Source: Actinoplanes lutulentus
GTDB taxonomy: Bacteria; Actinomycetota; Actinomycetes; Mycobacteriales; Micromonosporaceae
Direction: 5' to 3'
DNA length: 64,000 nt
Assembly (NCBI RefSeq): GCF_003259845.1
Contig: NZ_QLMJ01000001.1
Coordinates: forward strand, 434,001-498,000
In this document: positions 1-9,317 of the stretch, one piece after another
Position numbering within the stretch: position 1 is the first letter of the stretch
Layout: the number at the start of each line of letters is the position of its first letter
Notes under the pieces: generated by a model
The model's input: only the letters and a program-made list of their open reading frames with translations
Told to the model about the DNA's origin: nothing
Database searches by the model: none
Translations under genes and position numbers: made by a program

Positions 1-2
1 GC

Positions 3-1631
3 AACGGTTATCGCTGCGACGAGGCGACCTATCTGCAGGGCGACCGCGGCTGCGTCTTCGACCGGGTGTCGGAGCTGTTCCCGATGGCGATGGACGAGTA
101 CCAGAACTACCGCAAGGCCGCGCTGCACATCTACGACGCGATGTATCTGCCGCAGAAGACCCGGCCGCCGCTGGAAGGCAAGAAGGTGGCCGGAAATCCC
201 TTCGCCGACCAGCCGCAGCCACTGCATCGCATCTATGAGCCGTACGACCCGACGATCGTGCGCGACAACAACAACGAGGCCGTGCGCACCTGCAGGGAAT
301 GGTGGGGCGCCGACTACTCGCAGGGCGGTCAGTTCGACTGCGACGAGTACCCGTTCAAATCCACCTACCAGGGCGCCTCGCAATCCAACGGCCACTACTC
401 CGCGCGGGTCATCGACGGCTCGGACAACTCTTCCGGCGGCGCCGTCCTCGGCGCCTGGTACGAGTCGCAGCGCATCCTGCACGATGACCCGTTCTTCGTG
501 CTGCTCGGCTTCACCGGTACCGGCGGTGGCGGCGGCGGTGGCGGTGGCGGTGGCGGGAGCGAGATCCCGGACTCGGCACCGACCGTGAACGCCGGCGAGG
601 ACATCGCCACCGACGAGGGGGCACCCGGCACGCTGCGCGGGGCTGTGCACGACTTCGAGGGGACACCGTCGACCCGGTGGAGTTACCGGGTCACCTCCGG
701 CCGGGACGGCATGTCCTGCACCCTCTCCGCGCCGGAGCGGCAGGTCACCCGGATCACCTGTAACGACGAGGGCACCGTCGAGGTCACCCTGACCGCCGAC
801 GACGGCCTCAACGCGCCGGTGTCCGACCGGGCCACCGTCACGGTGCGCAACGCGCCGCCGAGCGTGAAGATCACCGGGCCGGATCCGTGGCAGGTCTTCA
901 AGGCCGGCGCCGGCGTGAACCTCACCGCGCCGTTCACCGACCCGGGTGCCCTCGACACGCACAACTGCTCGGTCCGCTGGGACGACGGCGAGGGCGCCGA
1001 CACCTACGCGGCGGAGTCGCACACCTGCAACCGGCAGCACACCTTCGAGCACGCCGGCATGTACACGATCTCGGTGACCGTCACCGACGACGCGGGTGCC
1101 GAGGACACCGCGACCACGATGATCGTCGTCTATGACCCGGAGGCCGGCTTCGCCAACGCGGACGGAGCCTTCACCTCGGCGGCGAGCGCCTGGGCCGCCC
1201 AGCCCACCGCCGGCTCGATGTCGTTCCACCTGGCCGCGAACTACTATCACACCGACACGGTGACCGGGACGGCCCGCGCGTACCTCGCGAACACGGACCT
1301 GCGCCTGGACGCCGGCAACAAGGGCCTGGAATGGCTGGTGGTCACCCCGGACGGCAAGGTCGCCGCACGGGGGAAGGCGACGGTGAACGGGAAGAGCGGC
1401 TACGGCTTCGTCTATTACGGATACGACGGATGCACCACCGGCCGCCCCGGGCAGTGCCAGCCCGGCGCCGATCGTTTCCGGCTGGTGATCTGGCCGCTGA
1501 GCAGCGGTGACCATCCCGGCAACGTCACCTGGTACGACAACCGGCCGGAGGCCGGCTACGACGTGGACGTCACCGAGCCGCAGGACCTCACGTCCGGCGC
1601 GGTGACCATCCACCCCACCACCGGTCCCTGA
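3..1631 (+). CDS. NucA/NucB-type secreted DNase with PKD repeats (5' partial)
   Basis: The reading frame is open to the left edge, so the N-terminus and any signal peptide lie outside the window. The segment DCDEYPF (nt 336-356), with the upstream CREWWG and the downstream SARVIDGSDNSSGG, matches the conserved core of the NucA/NucB deoxyribonuclease family, which degrades extracellular DNA. A run of 12 glycines (about nt 521-560) links it to two Ig/PKD-like beta domains (about nt 570-1130), and a further beta-rich domain of about 160 residues closes the protein. Cys residues and the absence of membrane segments fit an exported protein. The family call is firm; a role in DNA scavenging or competition is inference. 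A strong hairpin follows the stop codon. Confidence 0.75.
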   Translation, partial: NGYRCDEATYLQGDRGCVFDRVSELFPMAMDEYQNYRKAALHIYDAMYLPQKTRPPLEGKKVAGNPFADQPQPLHRIYEPYDPTIVRDNNNEAVRTCREWWGADYSQGGQFDCDEYPFKSTYQGASQSNGHYSARVIDGSDNSSGGAVLGAWYESQRILHDDPFFVLLGFTGTGGGGGGGGGGGGSEIPDSAPTVNAGEDIATDEGAPGTLRGAVHDFEGTPSTRWSYRVTSGRDGMSCTLSAPERQVTRITCNDEGTVEVTLTADDGLNAPVSDRATVTVRNAPPSVKITGPDPWQVFKAGAGVNLTAPFTDPGALDTHNCSVRWDDGEGADTYAAESHTCNRQHTFEHAGMYTISVTVTDDAGAEDTATTMIVVYDPEAGFANADGAFTSAASAWAAQPTAGSMSFHLAANYYHTDTVTGTARAYLANTDLRLDAGNKGLEWLVVTPDGKVAARGKATVNGKSGYGFVYYGYDGCTTGRPGQCQPGADRFRLVIWPLSSGDHPGNVTWYDNRPEAGYDVDVTEPQDLTSGAVTIHPTTGP

Positions 1632-1633
1632 CC

Positions 1634-1675
1634 GGTACAGCGGGGCCCGGCGGGTTCGCCGGGCCCCGCTGTACC
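1634..1675 (+). terminator. Hairpin terminator after the nuclease gene
   Basis: A perfect 19-bp stem (arm GGTACAGCGGGGCCCGGCG) with a GGTT loop starts three bases after the stop codon. There is no clear T-tract, only CGTCCTT, which is common for G+C-rich actinomycetes. Confidence 0.8.
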
Positions 1676-1703
1676 GTCCTTGAGAACTGTCCCGGGAGGT
1701 TTC

Positions 1704-2153
1704 ATGCCGCCGATCAGCCGGCTTCAGTACGCTCCGCGCGTCGACCACCGCATGTTCGTCCTGCTCGATCCGCGCCGCAAGCCCTCGCCGCAGGAAGAGG
1801 GACTGCCCGAGGACGAGGAGATCCTGAGCGCCGGCCAGCACGGCGTGGTGTTCCGTTCCGGCGGTGACCTGTTCCGGCCGGCTGTCACGATCGAGCGATG
1901 GGCCGCAGACCCGGGCGTGGCCGAGGGCGAGTGGGACGAGACCGCCGAGGCCTCGTTCGCCGCGCCGTCGGGACGGCTGCGGCTGCGCTCCATCATGGGC
2001 GAACCGGCCGGCCCAGACCTGGAGGTGGAGGTGGAGGCCCTGCTGAGGATACGGGCACACACCCGCGGCCGCGGCGAGGCGATGGAGCGGCTGACGCTCG
2101 AAACCGACTACACCGGCGTCGAGGAGTGGCTGATCCAGCTATGGCCCGCGTAG
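1704..2153 (+). CDS. Hypothetical protein, 149 aa
   Basis: I do not recognise a family. The start ATG at 1704 is preceded by GGGAGG at 1693-1698 with a 5-nt gap, which is better than the upstream in-frame TTG at 1680. The protein is soluble and acidic in the middle, has no membrane segment and ends in EEWLIQLWPA. The pattern of short beta strands (HGVVFRSGGDLFRPAVTIERW, then GRLRLRSI, then LEVEVEALLRIR) suggests an all-beta fold. It lies 9 nt from the convergent Uma2-like gene and is likely monocistronic, because a strong hairpin separates it from the nuclease upstream. Confidence 0.6.
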   Translation: MPPISRLQYAPRVDHRMFVLLDPRRKPSPQEEGLPEDEEILSAGQHGVVFRSGGDLFRPAVTIERWAADPGVAEGEWDETAEASFAAPSGRLRLRSIMGEPAGPDLEVEVEALLRIRAHTRGRGEAMERLTLETDYTGVEEWLIQLWPA

Positions 2154-2162
2154 CGATGGACG

Positions 2163-2729
2163 TCAGTCGCGGTGCCTGCGACGTAGCAGTGCCGCCACCT
2201 CGAGCGTGAACGGGAACGGCTCGTCGGAGGCAAGCGACTCACCGGCACGCACGACCTCGGCAACGGCGTAATGACCGTCGACCAGCCTGTGGAGATGCAG
2301 TTCGACACTGTCCTGCGGCTGCTCGACCCGCAAGTACCACTCGATTCCCGCAGCCGCGTACAGCTGGGGTTTGAGCAGACGATCCGTTCCCGCGTTGCTC
2401 GGCGAGACCACCTCGACGACAAGCTTGGCCTCGCCTGCCTCGACAGTCGTGCCGATGTCATCGGTATCGGCCACGACGATGTCGGGCTGGAGAATACGTC
2501 CGCCGGCCAGGCGCAGGTTGACGTCCTGCAACACCAGAAGCCCCGCCTGCTCAGCCGCCGAGTACAGCCCCATGGCAAGCAGGAATGCGATGTGCTGGTG
2601 ACGTTTGCTCGGCGCGGGACTCACCCACAGGCTCCCATCGATCAGCTCGATCCGGTTCGAGGTCTCGCCGAGCGCGAAGTATTCGTCCTCACTCCACGGC
2701 TCCGGGTGCTCCAGCACCGCCACACTCAT
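2163..2729 (-). CDS. Uma2 family (DUF820) endonuclease-like protein
   Basis: The 188-aa protein has the usual length and motifs of the Uma2/DUF820 family: NRIELIDGSLWVSPAPSKRHQ near residue 25, LQPDIVVAD near residue 80, KLVVEVVSPSN near residue 102, and K-Q-Y-A-A-G-I-E-W-Y near residue 120. The D...E-x-V core and following K fit the PD-(D/E)XK nuclease fold to which this family belongs. These genes are multicopy in actinomycetes and cyanobacteria and their biological role is not established. It stands alone; a weak GAGG ribosome site precedes the ATG. There is no sign of truncation. Confidence 0.8.
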   Translation of the reverse strand: MSVAVLEHPEPWSEDEYFALGETSNRIELIDGSLWVSPAPSKRHQHIAFLLAMGLYSAAEQAGLLVLQDVNLRLAGGRILQPDIVVADTDDIGTTVEAGEAKLVVEVVSPSNAGTDRLLKPQLYAAAGIEWYLRVEQPQDSVELHLHRLVDGHYAVAEVVRAGESLASDEPFPFTLEVAALLRRRHRD

Positions 2730-3034
2730 CGGATCGCCTCACTCTCTCGGCGGATTCTGGCTCAAGCGTGCCATGCCGGACCCCACTCATGCGAGGGCAC
2801 CCGACGTCATAAGCCCTGCTTGTCAGCCACTTCGGGAAGCTCACCCTTCAGGCCGCCCCGCCGTCACCCTTCTCTCACCATTTCAGCGCGGCCGAGTCTT
2901 CGGCGCGTCCCGATCCTCGGCCGTGAGCCGCGGGCCAAAGCGCCAGAATGCCAGTCGCACCAGGCCGGGTCCCAGCCGCCCACCTGTCGCTTGGTGGCCG
3001 TCGCGCACAGGCGTAACCCACCAAAACCGTGGGG
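2730..3034. other. Intergenic region, nothing recognised
   Basis: These 305 bp separate the Uma2-like gene start from the end of the nitroreductase gene. Both strands carry long open frames, but they lack ribosome sites and recognisable products. I see no clear hairpin, repeat or RNA gene. Confidence 0.5.
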
Positions 3035-3826
3035 TCAGCGGGACGGTAGGCCCAGGCGCTCCAGCGTCGCCCTCAGAACGTGGCGGCCGGACAACGACTC
3101 CGGGCCCTTCAAGCGCGACAACACCCGCTCGCTCCACCCACCCGACAGCCCGAAGCGAGCGTTGTACGCCTCCAGCACCCCGTCATATCCAGCGACATGC
3201 GCATCCGCCGCCTCGGCGTCGTACACCTCGCGGTGCAGCACCGCCTCCTGCGGCAGCCGTGGCTTCACGTCCGCCTCCTCCGACGGGTCGGGTGTTCCCA
3301 CCGCCAGCCCGAAGGCCGCCACCGCATGTGACGGCAGGCCCAGCTCCGCTGCCACCTCCTCCGGGTGGTTGCGGATCGCGCCCACGAACACCGACCCCAG
3401 ACCCAGAGACGACGCCGCGACCACCGCGTTCTGGGCGGCAAGCGCCGTGTCCACGAACCCGATGATGGTGGACTCCAGGTAATCGGCGCCGTCCAGCGGG
3501 ACGCCCGCCCGCAACGCCAGGCGGCGGGCTCGGCCCAGGTCGGCCACCCACACCAGGAACAGCGGGGCCGACGCCACGAACTCCTGGTTGCCGGCCAGCA
3601 CCGACAAGCGCTTGCGGCGAGCGGGATCGCGGACCGCCACCACGCTCCACGGCTGCAGGTTGGACGAGGTCGGTGCGGACTGCGCCGCCGCCACCAGCGT
3701 GGTCAGCTCGTCCTCGGTGACGTCGCGCGGGCCGAACTTGCGGACCGAGCGGCGGGTCAGCTGCGCCGCGAGGACGTCATTGTGCAGACCCGTGAAGGGA
3801 ACTCCGTAACGAGCGGTGAAGGGCAT
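3035..3826 (-). CDS. Nitroreductase family FMN oxidoreductase (NfsA/FRP-like)
   Basis: The 263-aa protein shows RRSVRKF near residue 25 and SAPTSSNLQPWSVVAVRD near residue 50, the FMN-binding signatures of NADPH-dependent nitro/flavin reductases, and GLGSVFVGAIRNHP in the middle. It is the last gene of the minus-strand sulfur operon and its ATG overlaps the stop of the preceding monooxygenase gene by one base (TGATG), implying translational coupling. In this position it could supply reduced FMN to the two-component luciferase-like monooxygenases upstream, since no SsuE-type reductase is present. That role is inference; the family is clear. The protein is cytoplasmic. Confidence 0.8.
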   Translation of the reverse strand: MPFTARYGVPFTGLHNDVLAAQLTRRSVRKFGPRDVTEDELTTLVAAAQSAPTSSNLQPWSVVAVRDPARRKRLSVLAGNQEFVASAPLFLVWVADLGRARRLALRAGVPLDGADYLESTIIGFVDTALAAQNAVVAASSLGLGSVFVGAIRNHPEEVAAELGLPSHAVAAFGLAVGTPDPSEEADVKPRLPQEAVLHREVYDAEAADAHVAGYDGVLEAYNARFGLSGGWSERVLSRLKGPESLSGRHVLRATLERLGLPSR

Positions 3827-5124
3827 CAGACCGAAACCTTTCCGAAGAGGCGTCCCCGCAGGGTGGGATCCGAATACGAAGATGGGAAGATGCCACGTTT
3901 CTGCAGGAGAGGCACCACCAGCGTGGCGAAGTTCTCGAAGTCCACAGCCGTGTCAGCCGGCATGATCGTGAACCCGTCGGCGGCTCCGGCGTTGAACCAG
4001 GCCTCCAAATCATCCGCGACCTCTTCGGCCGAGCCGACCAGCAATCGGTGGCCGGCTCCCCCGGCCCCACGCTGCACCAGCTCACGCGGCGTCCGAGGAG
4101 ACTCAGCGATCAACGCCCGAGTTGACACACTAAATCCGGCTGAAAACGAATTATCCGTAATTTCGGCAGGCAGGTCCGCGAAAGAAATCGGGTCGTCCGG
4201 GCCGAAGGATCCCGGCGCCAACCCCAGATTGGCCAACAAAACCGCGGTCAGCGACTCGATCGGCAATGTCGCATACAGCTCCTGCGCCCGAACAGCAGCC
4301 TCCTCCGACGTCGCGGCGACCAGCACCACCACACCCAGCGAGACCTTCACCGAACGGCCGAGAGCAGCCGCCCGCTCACGGATATCAGCGCGGAAAGCGA
4401 CAGCCTTCTCCACCGTCTGCGCCACCGTGAACACCACGTCCGCATAGCGCGCGGCCAGCGACAACCCACCCTCCGACCCGCCGGCTTGGACGATCACCGG
4501 CCGGCCCTGCGGGCCAGCCGGCACCGGGAGTGGTCCGGCTACCGAGAAGAACTCACCCTCATGATCCAATCGCAGGATCTTCTCGGGTACGCCATAACGC
4601 CCCGTCGCCTTGTCAGCAACGATGGCCCCTGGTTCCCAGCCGTCCCACAACCCGGTGACCACGTCGAGGAACTCGTGCGCCCGCCGATACCGGTCCTCCC
4701 GGGACGGATGCGAGGACAACCCGAAGTTCGCGGCCGCGGCCGGCGTCCCCGTGGTGACGATGTTGACCGCCGCCCGCCCGCGAGTCACGTGGTCCAGAGC
4801 CTGAAAACGCCGGGCCAGGTTGTACGGCGAGTTGTACGTGGTCGAACTGGTGATCACGACACCCAGCGACGACGTGAGAGCCGCCAGGTGGCCGAGCAGC
4901 ACGAGCGGATCCAACCCGGTACCCGGTGCGTCCTCGATCTCGCCGCGCAGAGCGGGACCGTCGCCCAGGAAGACCGCGTCGATCGTGGCATCCTCGGCGA
5001 TCCGGACCAGCCGCGCGAAGTGGTCGATGTCCAGGTAGGCGAGCGGATCCCGGTGCGGGAGCCGCCACGCGTACCGAAAATGGCCGGGCGTCATCAGGGA
5101 GATGTTGAGGTGAAAACCGGTCAC
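3826..5124 (-). CDS. NtaA/SnaA/DszA-type FMN-dependent monooxygenase
   Basis: This 432-aa luciferase-like (LLM) enzyme has the full length of the NtaA/SnaA/DszA/DmoA group. Characteristic segments are [13 protein letters not shown] at the N-terminus, [19 protein letters not shown] near residue 95 followed by RAAVNIVTT, then [12 protein letters not shown] and [15 protein letters not shown] around residues 187-218, and [10 protein letters not shown] near the C-terminus. Members use FMNH2 and O2 to oxidise S- or N-containing substrates such as dibenzothiophene sulfone, dimethyl sulfide or nitrilotriacetate. Its start overlaps the previous gene by 4 nt (ATGA, 5121-5124). The exact substrate cannot be read from the sequence. 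Confidence 0.85.
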   Translation of the reverse strand: MTGFHLNISLMTPGHFRYAWRLPHRDPLAYLDIDHFARLVRIAEDATIDAVFLGDGPALRGEIEDAPGTGLDPLVLLGHLAALTSSLGVVITSSTTYNSPYNLARRFQALDHVTRGRAAVNIVTTGTPAAAANFGLSSHPSREDRYRRAHEFLDVVTGLWDGWEPGAIVADKATGRYGVPEKILRLDHEGEFFSVAGPLPVPAGPQGRPVIVQAGGSEGGLSLAARYADVVFTVAQTVEKAVAFRADIRERAAALGRSVKVSLGVVVLVAATSEEAAVRAQELYATLPIESLTAVLLANLGLAPGSFGPDDPISFADLPAEITDNSFSAGFSVSTRALIAESPRTPRELVQRGAGGAGHRLLVGSAEEVADDLEAWFNAGAADGFTIMPADTAVDFENFATLVVPLLQKRGIFPSSYSDPTLRGRLFGKVSV

Positions 5125-6113
5125 AGCGATGGCCTCCAGCCGAGCAGGGGCGCGAGGTCACGCGCCGTGGTGGTGAGCAGCCGCAGGTGTTCGCCGAGTT
5201 CCGGCACACCGGGCACGAAACTGACCAGCAGGTCGGTCGACGCGGCCAGCGCCGGATCGTGGAGCAGCGACGCGGCGATCTCGTCGGGCGGACCGAGCAG
5301 GGCGTGGTCGGCGGCGAGATATTCGGCGACGGAGAGACCGGACGCGGCGGAGTTCCAGGACTGCCAGCGACGCACTCCGGGCGTGACCAGCCGGACCGCC
5401 TCGGCATGCGACGGATGCGGATAGACCGCCCGGGACACCTGCACCCGGGGAGCTGCCGACGCTGCCCGATAACTCGCGATCCAGGACGCCTGCTGCTCCT
5501 GGGCTTCAAGGACAGAACCAGCCCGCCATGCTGTCGCGCGGGAGAGTTGCAGGCCGTCGCCGGCCTTGCCGGCGGCCACGGCCGCCGCGTGCGCGAGGGC
5601 CGGGTCGCTGGTGGTGGCCTGCCACACGCGACCGCGGACGCCGCCGCCCGGCGGATGCAGCACCTCGCCGAGACTGTTGAGCGGCACCCCGTCGAGCACC
5701 TCGTGCAGCCGCGCCACCGAGGCGTCGAAGAGCCGGTGCCGCTCGCCGAGGTCGAGGCCGAACGCCTCCCACGCGCCGGGGAACGGCCCGGAGCCGACGC
5801 CGAGTTCGAGCCGCCCGCCGGAGAGCTCGTCGAGGGTGGCCGCGTCCTCGGCCACCTTCAACGGGTCCTCCAGCGGCAGCACGAGCACGCCGGTGCCGAG
5901 CCGGATCCGCCGGGTGTGCTCGGCGATCGCGGCCAGCACGACGAGCGGGGCGGAGACGTGTTCCCTGCCCTGCCGGAAGTGCCGGTGGATCACCCATCCG
6001 GAGTCGTACCCGAGCTCCTCGGCCGCGACGAACAGCTCGATGGCCTGCCGGTACGCGACCGCCGGAGGCAGGTCGCCGTCGAGATGCAGGAGGAAGCCGA
6101 GGCGGAGACTCAT
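5121..6113 (-). CDS. Luciferase-like (LLM class) flavin monooxygenase
   Basis: The 330-aa protein starts [15 protein letters not shown]. The ATG at 6113 overlaps the stop of the upstream aldo-keto reductase gene by 4 nt (ATGA), which decides the start against an in-frame extension running far into that gene. [32 protein letters not shown] and [18 protein letters not shown] are typical of bacterial luciferase-fold enzymes. It resembles the small group of putative FMN-dependent luciferase-like monooxygenases found in sulfur-acquisition gene sets. It is translationally coupled on both sides within the operon. Substrate unknown; FMN rather than F420 as cofactor is inferred from context. Confidence 0.8.
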   Translation of the reverse strand: MSLRLGFLLHLDGDLPPAVAYRQAIELFVAAEELGYDSGWVIHRHFRQGREHVSAPLVVLAAIAEHTRRIRLGTGVLVLPLEDPLKVAEDAATLDELSGGRLELGVGSGPFPGAWEAFGLDLGERHRLFDASVARLHEVLDGVPLNSLGEVLHPPGGGVRGRVWQATTSDPALAHAAAVAAGKAGDGLQLSRATAWRAGSVLEAQEQQASWIASYRAASAAPRVQVSRAVYPHPSHAEAVRLVTPGVRRWQSWNSAASGLSVAEYLAADHALLGPPDEIAASLLHDPALAASTDLLVSFVPGVPELGEHLRLLTTTARDLAPLLGWRPSL

Positions 6114-7072
6114 CGCGAATGCTCGTCGATCAACGCCAGCTCGTCGTCGGTGAACGCCGGGAAGTCGAGCGCCCGCACGTTGTGGTCGAGCTGTTCCGGC
6201 GAGCTCGCGCCGATCAGCGCCGAGGTGACCTCGGTGCGGCGCAGCACCCACTGCAGGGCGAGCTGGGCGAGGGACTGCCCGCGCTCGGCGGCGAGCTTGT
6301 TGAGCGCGCGGGCCTTCTCCCGGTACTCGTCGGTGATGGCGTCCGGCGACAGGAACGCGCTGTTCTGCGCGCGGGCGCCGGCAGGGATGCCGTCCAGGTA
6401 CTTGTCGGTGAGCAGGCCCTGTGCCAGCGGCGAATAGACCACCACGCCGAAGCCGTCCTCAGCGGCCAGGTCGAGCAGGCCGTCGTCCTCCCGGCTGCGG
6501 TCGAAGATGGAGTACCGCGGCTGGTGCACGAGCAGCGGCACGCCCGCCGCCCGCAGGAGCCGCGAGATCTCTTGAGAAAGAGAGGTCGGGTAGTTCGAGA
6601 TGCCGATGTACAGCGCCTTGCCCTGCCGGACCGCGTCGGACAGCGCGCCGACCGTCTCCTCCAGCGGGGTCGAGGTGTCCGCCCGGTGGTGGTAGAAGAT
6701 GTCGACGTAATCGGTGCCCAGGTCACGCAGGCTGTGGTCGAGCGAGCCGAGCAGCGACTTGCGGGAGCCGCCCTGCAGATAAGGGCTGGTCCCGATCGGG
6801 TTGCCCGCCTTCGTGGAGAGGATCAGCTCGTCCCGGTGTGCCGCGAGGTCCTTGCGCAGCACCTCGCCGAAGAGCTTCTGTGCGGCCCGGTGCGGCGGGC
6901 CGTACCGGTCGGCGTTGTCGAAATGGGTGATGCCCAGCTCGAACGCGTGCAGCAGGATGGCGCGCTGGTTGTCGTAGGAGTAGTCGGTGCCGAACTTCTG
7001 CCACAGCCCGAAGGCGAACGCGGACAGGTCGAGTCCGGATTTCCCGGCACGGCGGTAAGGGATGGCACTCAT
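6110..7072 (-). CDS. Aldo-keto reductase (YghZ-like)
   Basis: The 320-aa protein begins [25 protein letters not shown] and contains [10 protein letters not shown] (catalytic Asp/Tyr), LSTKAG (Lys) and IFYHHRAD (His), the complete aldo-keto reductase tetrad. The N-terminus and the [20 protein letters not shown] segment match the YghZ/L-glyceraldehyde-3-phosphate reductase branch, which reduces aldehydes with NADPH in the cytoplasm. ATGA overlaps link it to the aldo-keto reductase before it (7069-7072) and the monooxygenase after it (6110-6113). In this operon it may remove the aldehyde released when a monooxygenase cleaves a C-S bond; this is inference. Confidence 0.85.
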   Translation of the reverse strand: MSAIPYRRAGKSGLDLSAFAFGLWQKFGTDYSYDNQRAILLHAFELGITHFDNADRYGPPHRAAQKLFGEVLRKDLAAHRDELILSTKAGNPIGTSPYLQGGSRKSLLGSLDHSLRDLGTDYVDIFYHHRADTSTPLEETVGALSDAVRQGKALYIGISNYPTSLSQEISRLLRAAGVPLLVHQPRYSIFDRSREDDGLLDLAAEDGFGVVVYSPLAQGLLTDKYLDGIPAGARAQNSAFLSPDAITDEYREKARALNKLAAERGQSLAQLALQWVLRRTEVTSALIGASSPEQLDHNVRALDFPAFTDDELALIDEHSR

Positions 7073-8091
7073 GGACGGCTCCTTCGCAGGGCGGACGGTT
7101 GCAGGGACGGGGTGTCGACGCCGGTGTCGCGTTCGATGAAATGGGTGCCGGGCGCGACGATCGCGTCGATCCGGTCGAGGACGGCGTCGTCCAGCTGGAC
7201 CGTGGCCGCCTTCAGATAGGCGTCCAGATGGTCACTGGTCCGCGGGCCGATGATCACACTGCTGATCGCGGGGTGGTTGAGCGCGAACGCCACGGCCAGC
7301 TCGATCAGCGTCAAGCCCTGCGAGGCCGCGAGGTCGAAAAGCGCGTCCGCGGCGGCCAGCTTCCGCTGGTTGACGTCGAGATCGATGTCGAACCGGCCGG
7401 GAATCAGATCGGCCCGCGCCGACTCCGGCTGCGAACCGCCGACCCGGTACTTGCCGGAGAGCCAGCCCGCCGCCAGTGGTCCGTAACTGATCACTCCGAC
7501 ACCGTATTTGCGGACGACCGGGAAGACCTCGCGCTCGGCGCCGCGGACCAGCAGCGAGTACGGCAGCTGCTCGGTGTGCGGCGCGATCAGGCCGTGCCGC
7601 TCGGCCAGCCAGTGCGCCTCGACCTGCTGGTGCGCCGGGAACGTCGACGTGCCGTAGTAGCGGATCTTGCCGGCCCGGATCAGGTCGTTCAGGGTCTGCA
7701 GCGTTTCCAGCAACTCGGTCTTCGGGTCCGGGCGATGTGCCTGGTAGAGGTCGATGTGATCGGTGCCGAGGCGGCGCAGGCTGCCCTCCACAGCCTGAGT
7801 GATCCAGCGCCGCGAGTTGCCGGCGTGCAGCGGGTTGTCACCGAACTGTCCGTGGAACTTGGTGGCCAGGAAGACGTCGTCGCGACGGCCCTTCAGCGCT
7901 TTGCCGACGATCTCCTCGGAGACGCCCTGCGCGTACACGTCGGCGGTGTCGACAGCGGTGATGCCGGCGTCGAGGGCGGCGCCGATGATCCGCAGGCTCT
8001 CGTCCTCCTCCTGCCAGCGTCCGAAATTCATCGTGCCGAGGGTCAGCGGGCTGATCCGCACCCCGGTCCGGCCGAGCGTCCTCAACGTCAT
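7069..8091 (-). CDS. Aldo-keto reductase
   Basis: A 340-aa member of the aldo-keto reductase family: MTLRTLGRTGVRISPLTLGTMNFG, AVDTADVYAQG (catalytic Asp and Tyr), FLATKFHG (Lys) and LYQAHRPDP (His), and PAISSVIIGPRTSDHLD for cofactor binding near the end. GGGAGAA lies just upstream of the ATG. It follows the DszC-like gene by 20 nt and overlaps the next reductase by 4 nt. Two adjacent but clearly different aldo-keto reductases in a monooxygenase operon suggest that aldehyde or ketone products are disposed of, but no substrate can be assigned. Confidence 0.85.
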   Translation of the reverse strand: MTLRTLGRTGVRISPLTLGTMNFGRWQEEDESLRIIGAALDAGITAVDTADVYAQGVSEEIVGKALKGRRDDVFLATKFHGQFGDNPLHAGNSRRWITQAVEGSLRRLGTDHIDLYQAHRPDPKTELLETLQTLNDLIRAGKIRYYGTSTFPAHQQVEAHWLAERHGLIAPHTEQLPYSLLVRGAEREVFPVVRKYGVGVISYGPLAAGWLSGKYRVGGSQPESARADLIPGRFDIDLDVNQRKLAAADALFDLAASQGLTLIELAVAFALNHPAISSVIIGPRTSDHLDAYLKAATVQLDDAVLDRIDAIVAPGTHFIERDTGVDTPSLQPSALRRSRP

Positions 8092-8111
8092 GAAATTCTC
8101 CCAAGAACGAA

Positions 8112-9317
8112 CTAGAAGAGACCGGTGGTCGGCGGTTCCTGGCCGGTCAGGTGGTAAGCGCCGGCCACTGCCGCCTTCCAGTCACGCGGGTTGTGGTTCG
8201 CCACGGTCCGCGCGTTGCGCCAGTGCCTGTCGAACGCGAGGTCCCGGTTCGTCGCCGACCCGCCACCCACGTCGAAGATCAGCTCGGCGGCGCGCAACGC
8301 GCTCTCCGCGGCGATCACGCCGGCCTGCGCGACGGTCACCGAGGCTGCCGCGCCTGCGGCACGTGCCTCATCGCCTGCCAGCAGGGGTACGCGGCCAAGC
8401 TCCTCCCCCGCCAGCAGGACGACCGCGCGAGCGGCCTGCGCCCGGGCGCCGATCTCCCCCACGACGTGCCGTACGTAGGGGTCGTCGACGCTGGCCGCCG
8501 CGCTGCTGTGCTTGATCGGCCGGGCCCGTTCGCGGCCGAACCAGACGGCGTCGTCGAGAGCCGAGGCGGCGATTCCGGCCTGCACCGCGGCCAGGTAGAG
8601 CTGGGCGAACGACCCGAGCCACGGGCTGTCCAGCGTGGAGTTGTCGCGCAGCGCCACCTCGTCGGCGGCGACCCGTACCCCGGTCAGCCGGGTGGTGCCG
8701 CTGGCGGTGAGCCGCTGACCGACCGCGTCGAAGTCGTCGAGCCGCTGCACCCCGTCGCGGTCGACCGGGACGGTGACCGTGTAGATCGCGCCGCTCTCGT
8801 CGCGGGCGGATCCGGTGAACCAGTTCGCGTAGAGCCCACCGGTCGAGTAGTACTTCTCGCCGTCGACCACGTACCCGTCGCCGTCGCCGTCGCGGCGCAG
8901 CGTCGTGGTGATGGTTCCGTTGGCGCCACCGGCGCGCTCGTTGTTGGTGCCGGCGAACAGGTCGCCGGCACGCAACCGGCGCAGGGTGGCCGCGCGGTGT
9001 GTCAGGCCGGGACGCGACGCGACCTGGTTCGCGGTCAGGAAACTGGACCGCAGGGCCTGCGCCACGTTGGAGTCGGCCCGCGCGATCGCGATGATCAGAT
9101 CGGCCACGTCGCGCAGGGTTCCGCCCGCGCCGCCGTCGGCCCTCGCGATCCCGGTCAGCGTGATCCGCTGCTCGGCCAGCTCGGCGACCTCACGGAACGC
9201 GTAACTGCGGGTCAGCTCCCGGTCCCGCGCCCCGGCCGCCAGCCGCCGCAGAATCGGCTCGGCACCCTCCCGGATCCCCTCGACGCTGTACGCCACGTCG
9301 ATCAACTCGGCGGTCAT
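8112..9317 (-). CDS. DszC/SfnB-type flavin-dependent monooxygenase (acyl-CoA dehydrogenase fold)
   Basis: The 401-aa protein has the acyl-CoA dehydrogenase fold but the signatures of the DszC/SfnB sulfur-acquisition group: FAGTNNERAGG near residue 120, VDGEKYYSTGGLYANWFTG near 150, and the C-terminal DRHWRNARTVANHNP near residue 365. DszC oxidises dibenzothiophene to the sulfone with FMNH2, and SfnB is needed for growth on dimethyl sulfone in pseudomonads. It overlaps the upstream short LLM gene by 4 nt (9314-9317). With the DszA-like genes alongside, a desulfurisation role is likely; the natural substrate is unknown. Confidence 0.85.
   Translation of the reverse strand: MTAELIDVAYSVEGIREGAEPILRRLAAGARDRELTRSYAFREVAELAEQRITLTGIARADGGAGGTLRDVADLIIAIARADSNVAQALRSSFLTANQVASRPGLTHRAATLRRLRAGDLFAGTNNERAGGANGTITTTLRRDGDGDGYVVDGEKYYSTGGLYANWFTGSARDESGAIYTVTVPVDRDGVQRLDDFDAVGQRLTASGTTRLTGVRVAADEVALRDNSTLDSPWLGSFAQLYLAAVQAGIAASALDDAVWFGRERARPIKHSSAAASVDDPYVRHVVGEIGARAQAARAVVLLAGEELGRVPLLAGDEARAAGAAASVTVAQAGVIAAESALRAAELIFDVGGGSATNRDLAFDRHWRNARTVANHNPRDWKAAVAGAYHLTGQEPPTTGLF

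Noticed and set aside
520..560. Frameshift or assembly error at the glycine tract of the nuclease gene
   Set aside because: The frame continues into well-formed PKD domains after the tract, so the reading is intact.
2271..3482. 403-aa open frame on the plus strand
   Set aside because: It lies opposite the Uma2-like and nitroreductase genes, has no ribosome site and no recognisable domain. It is an antisense shadow of G+C-rich coding sequence.
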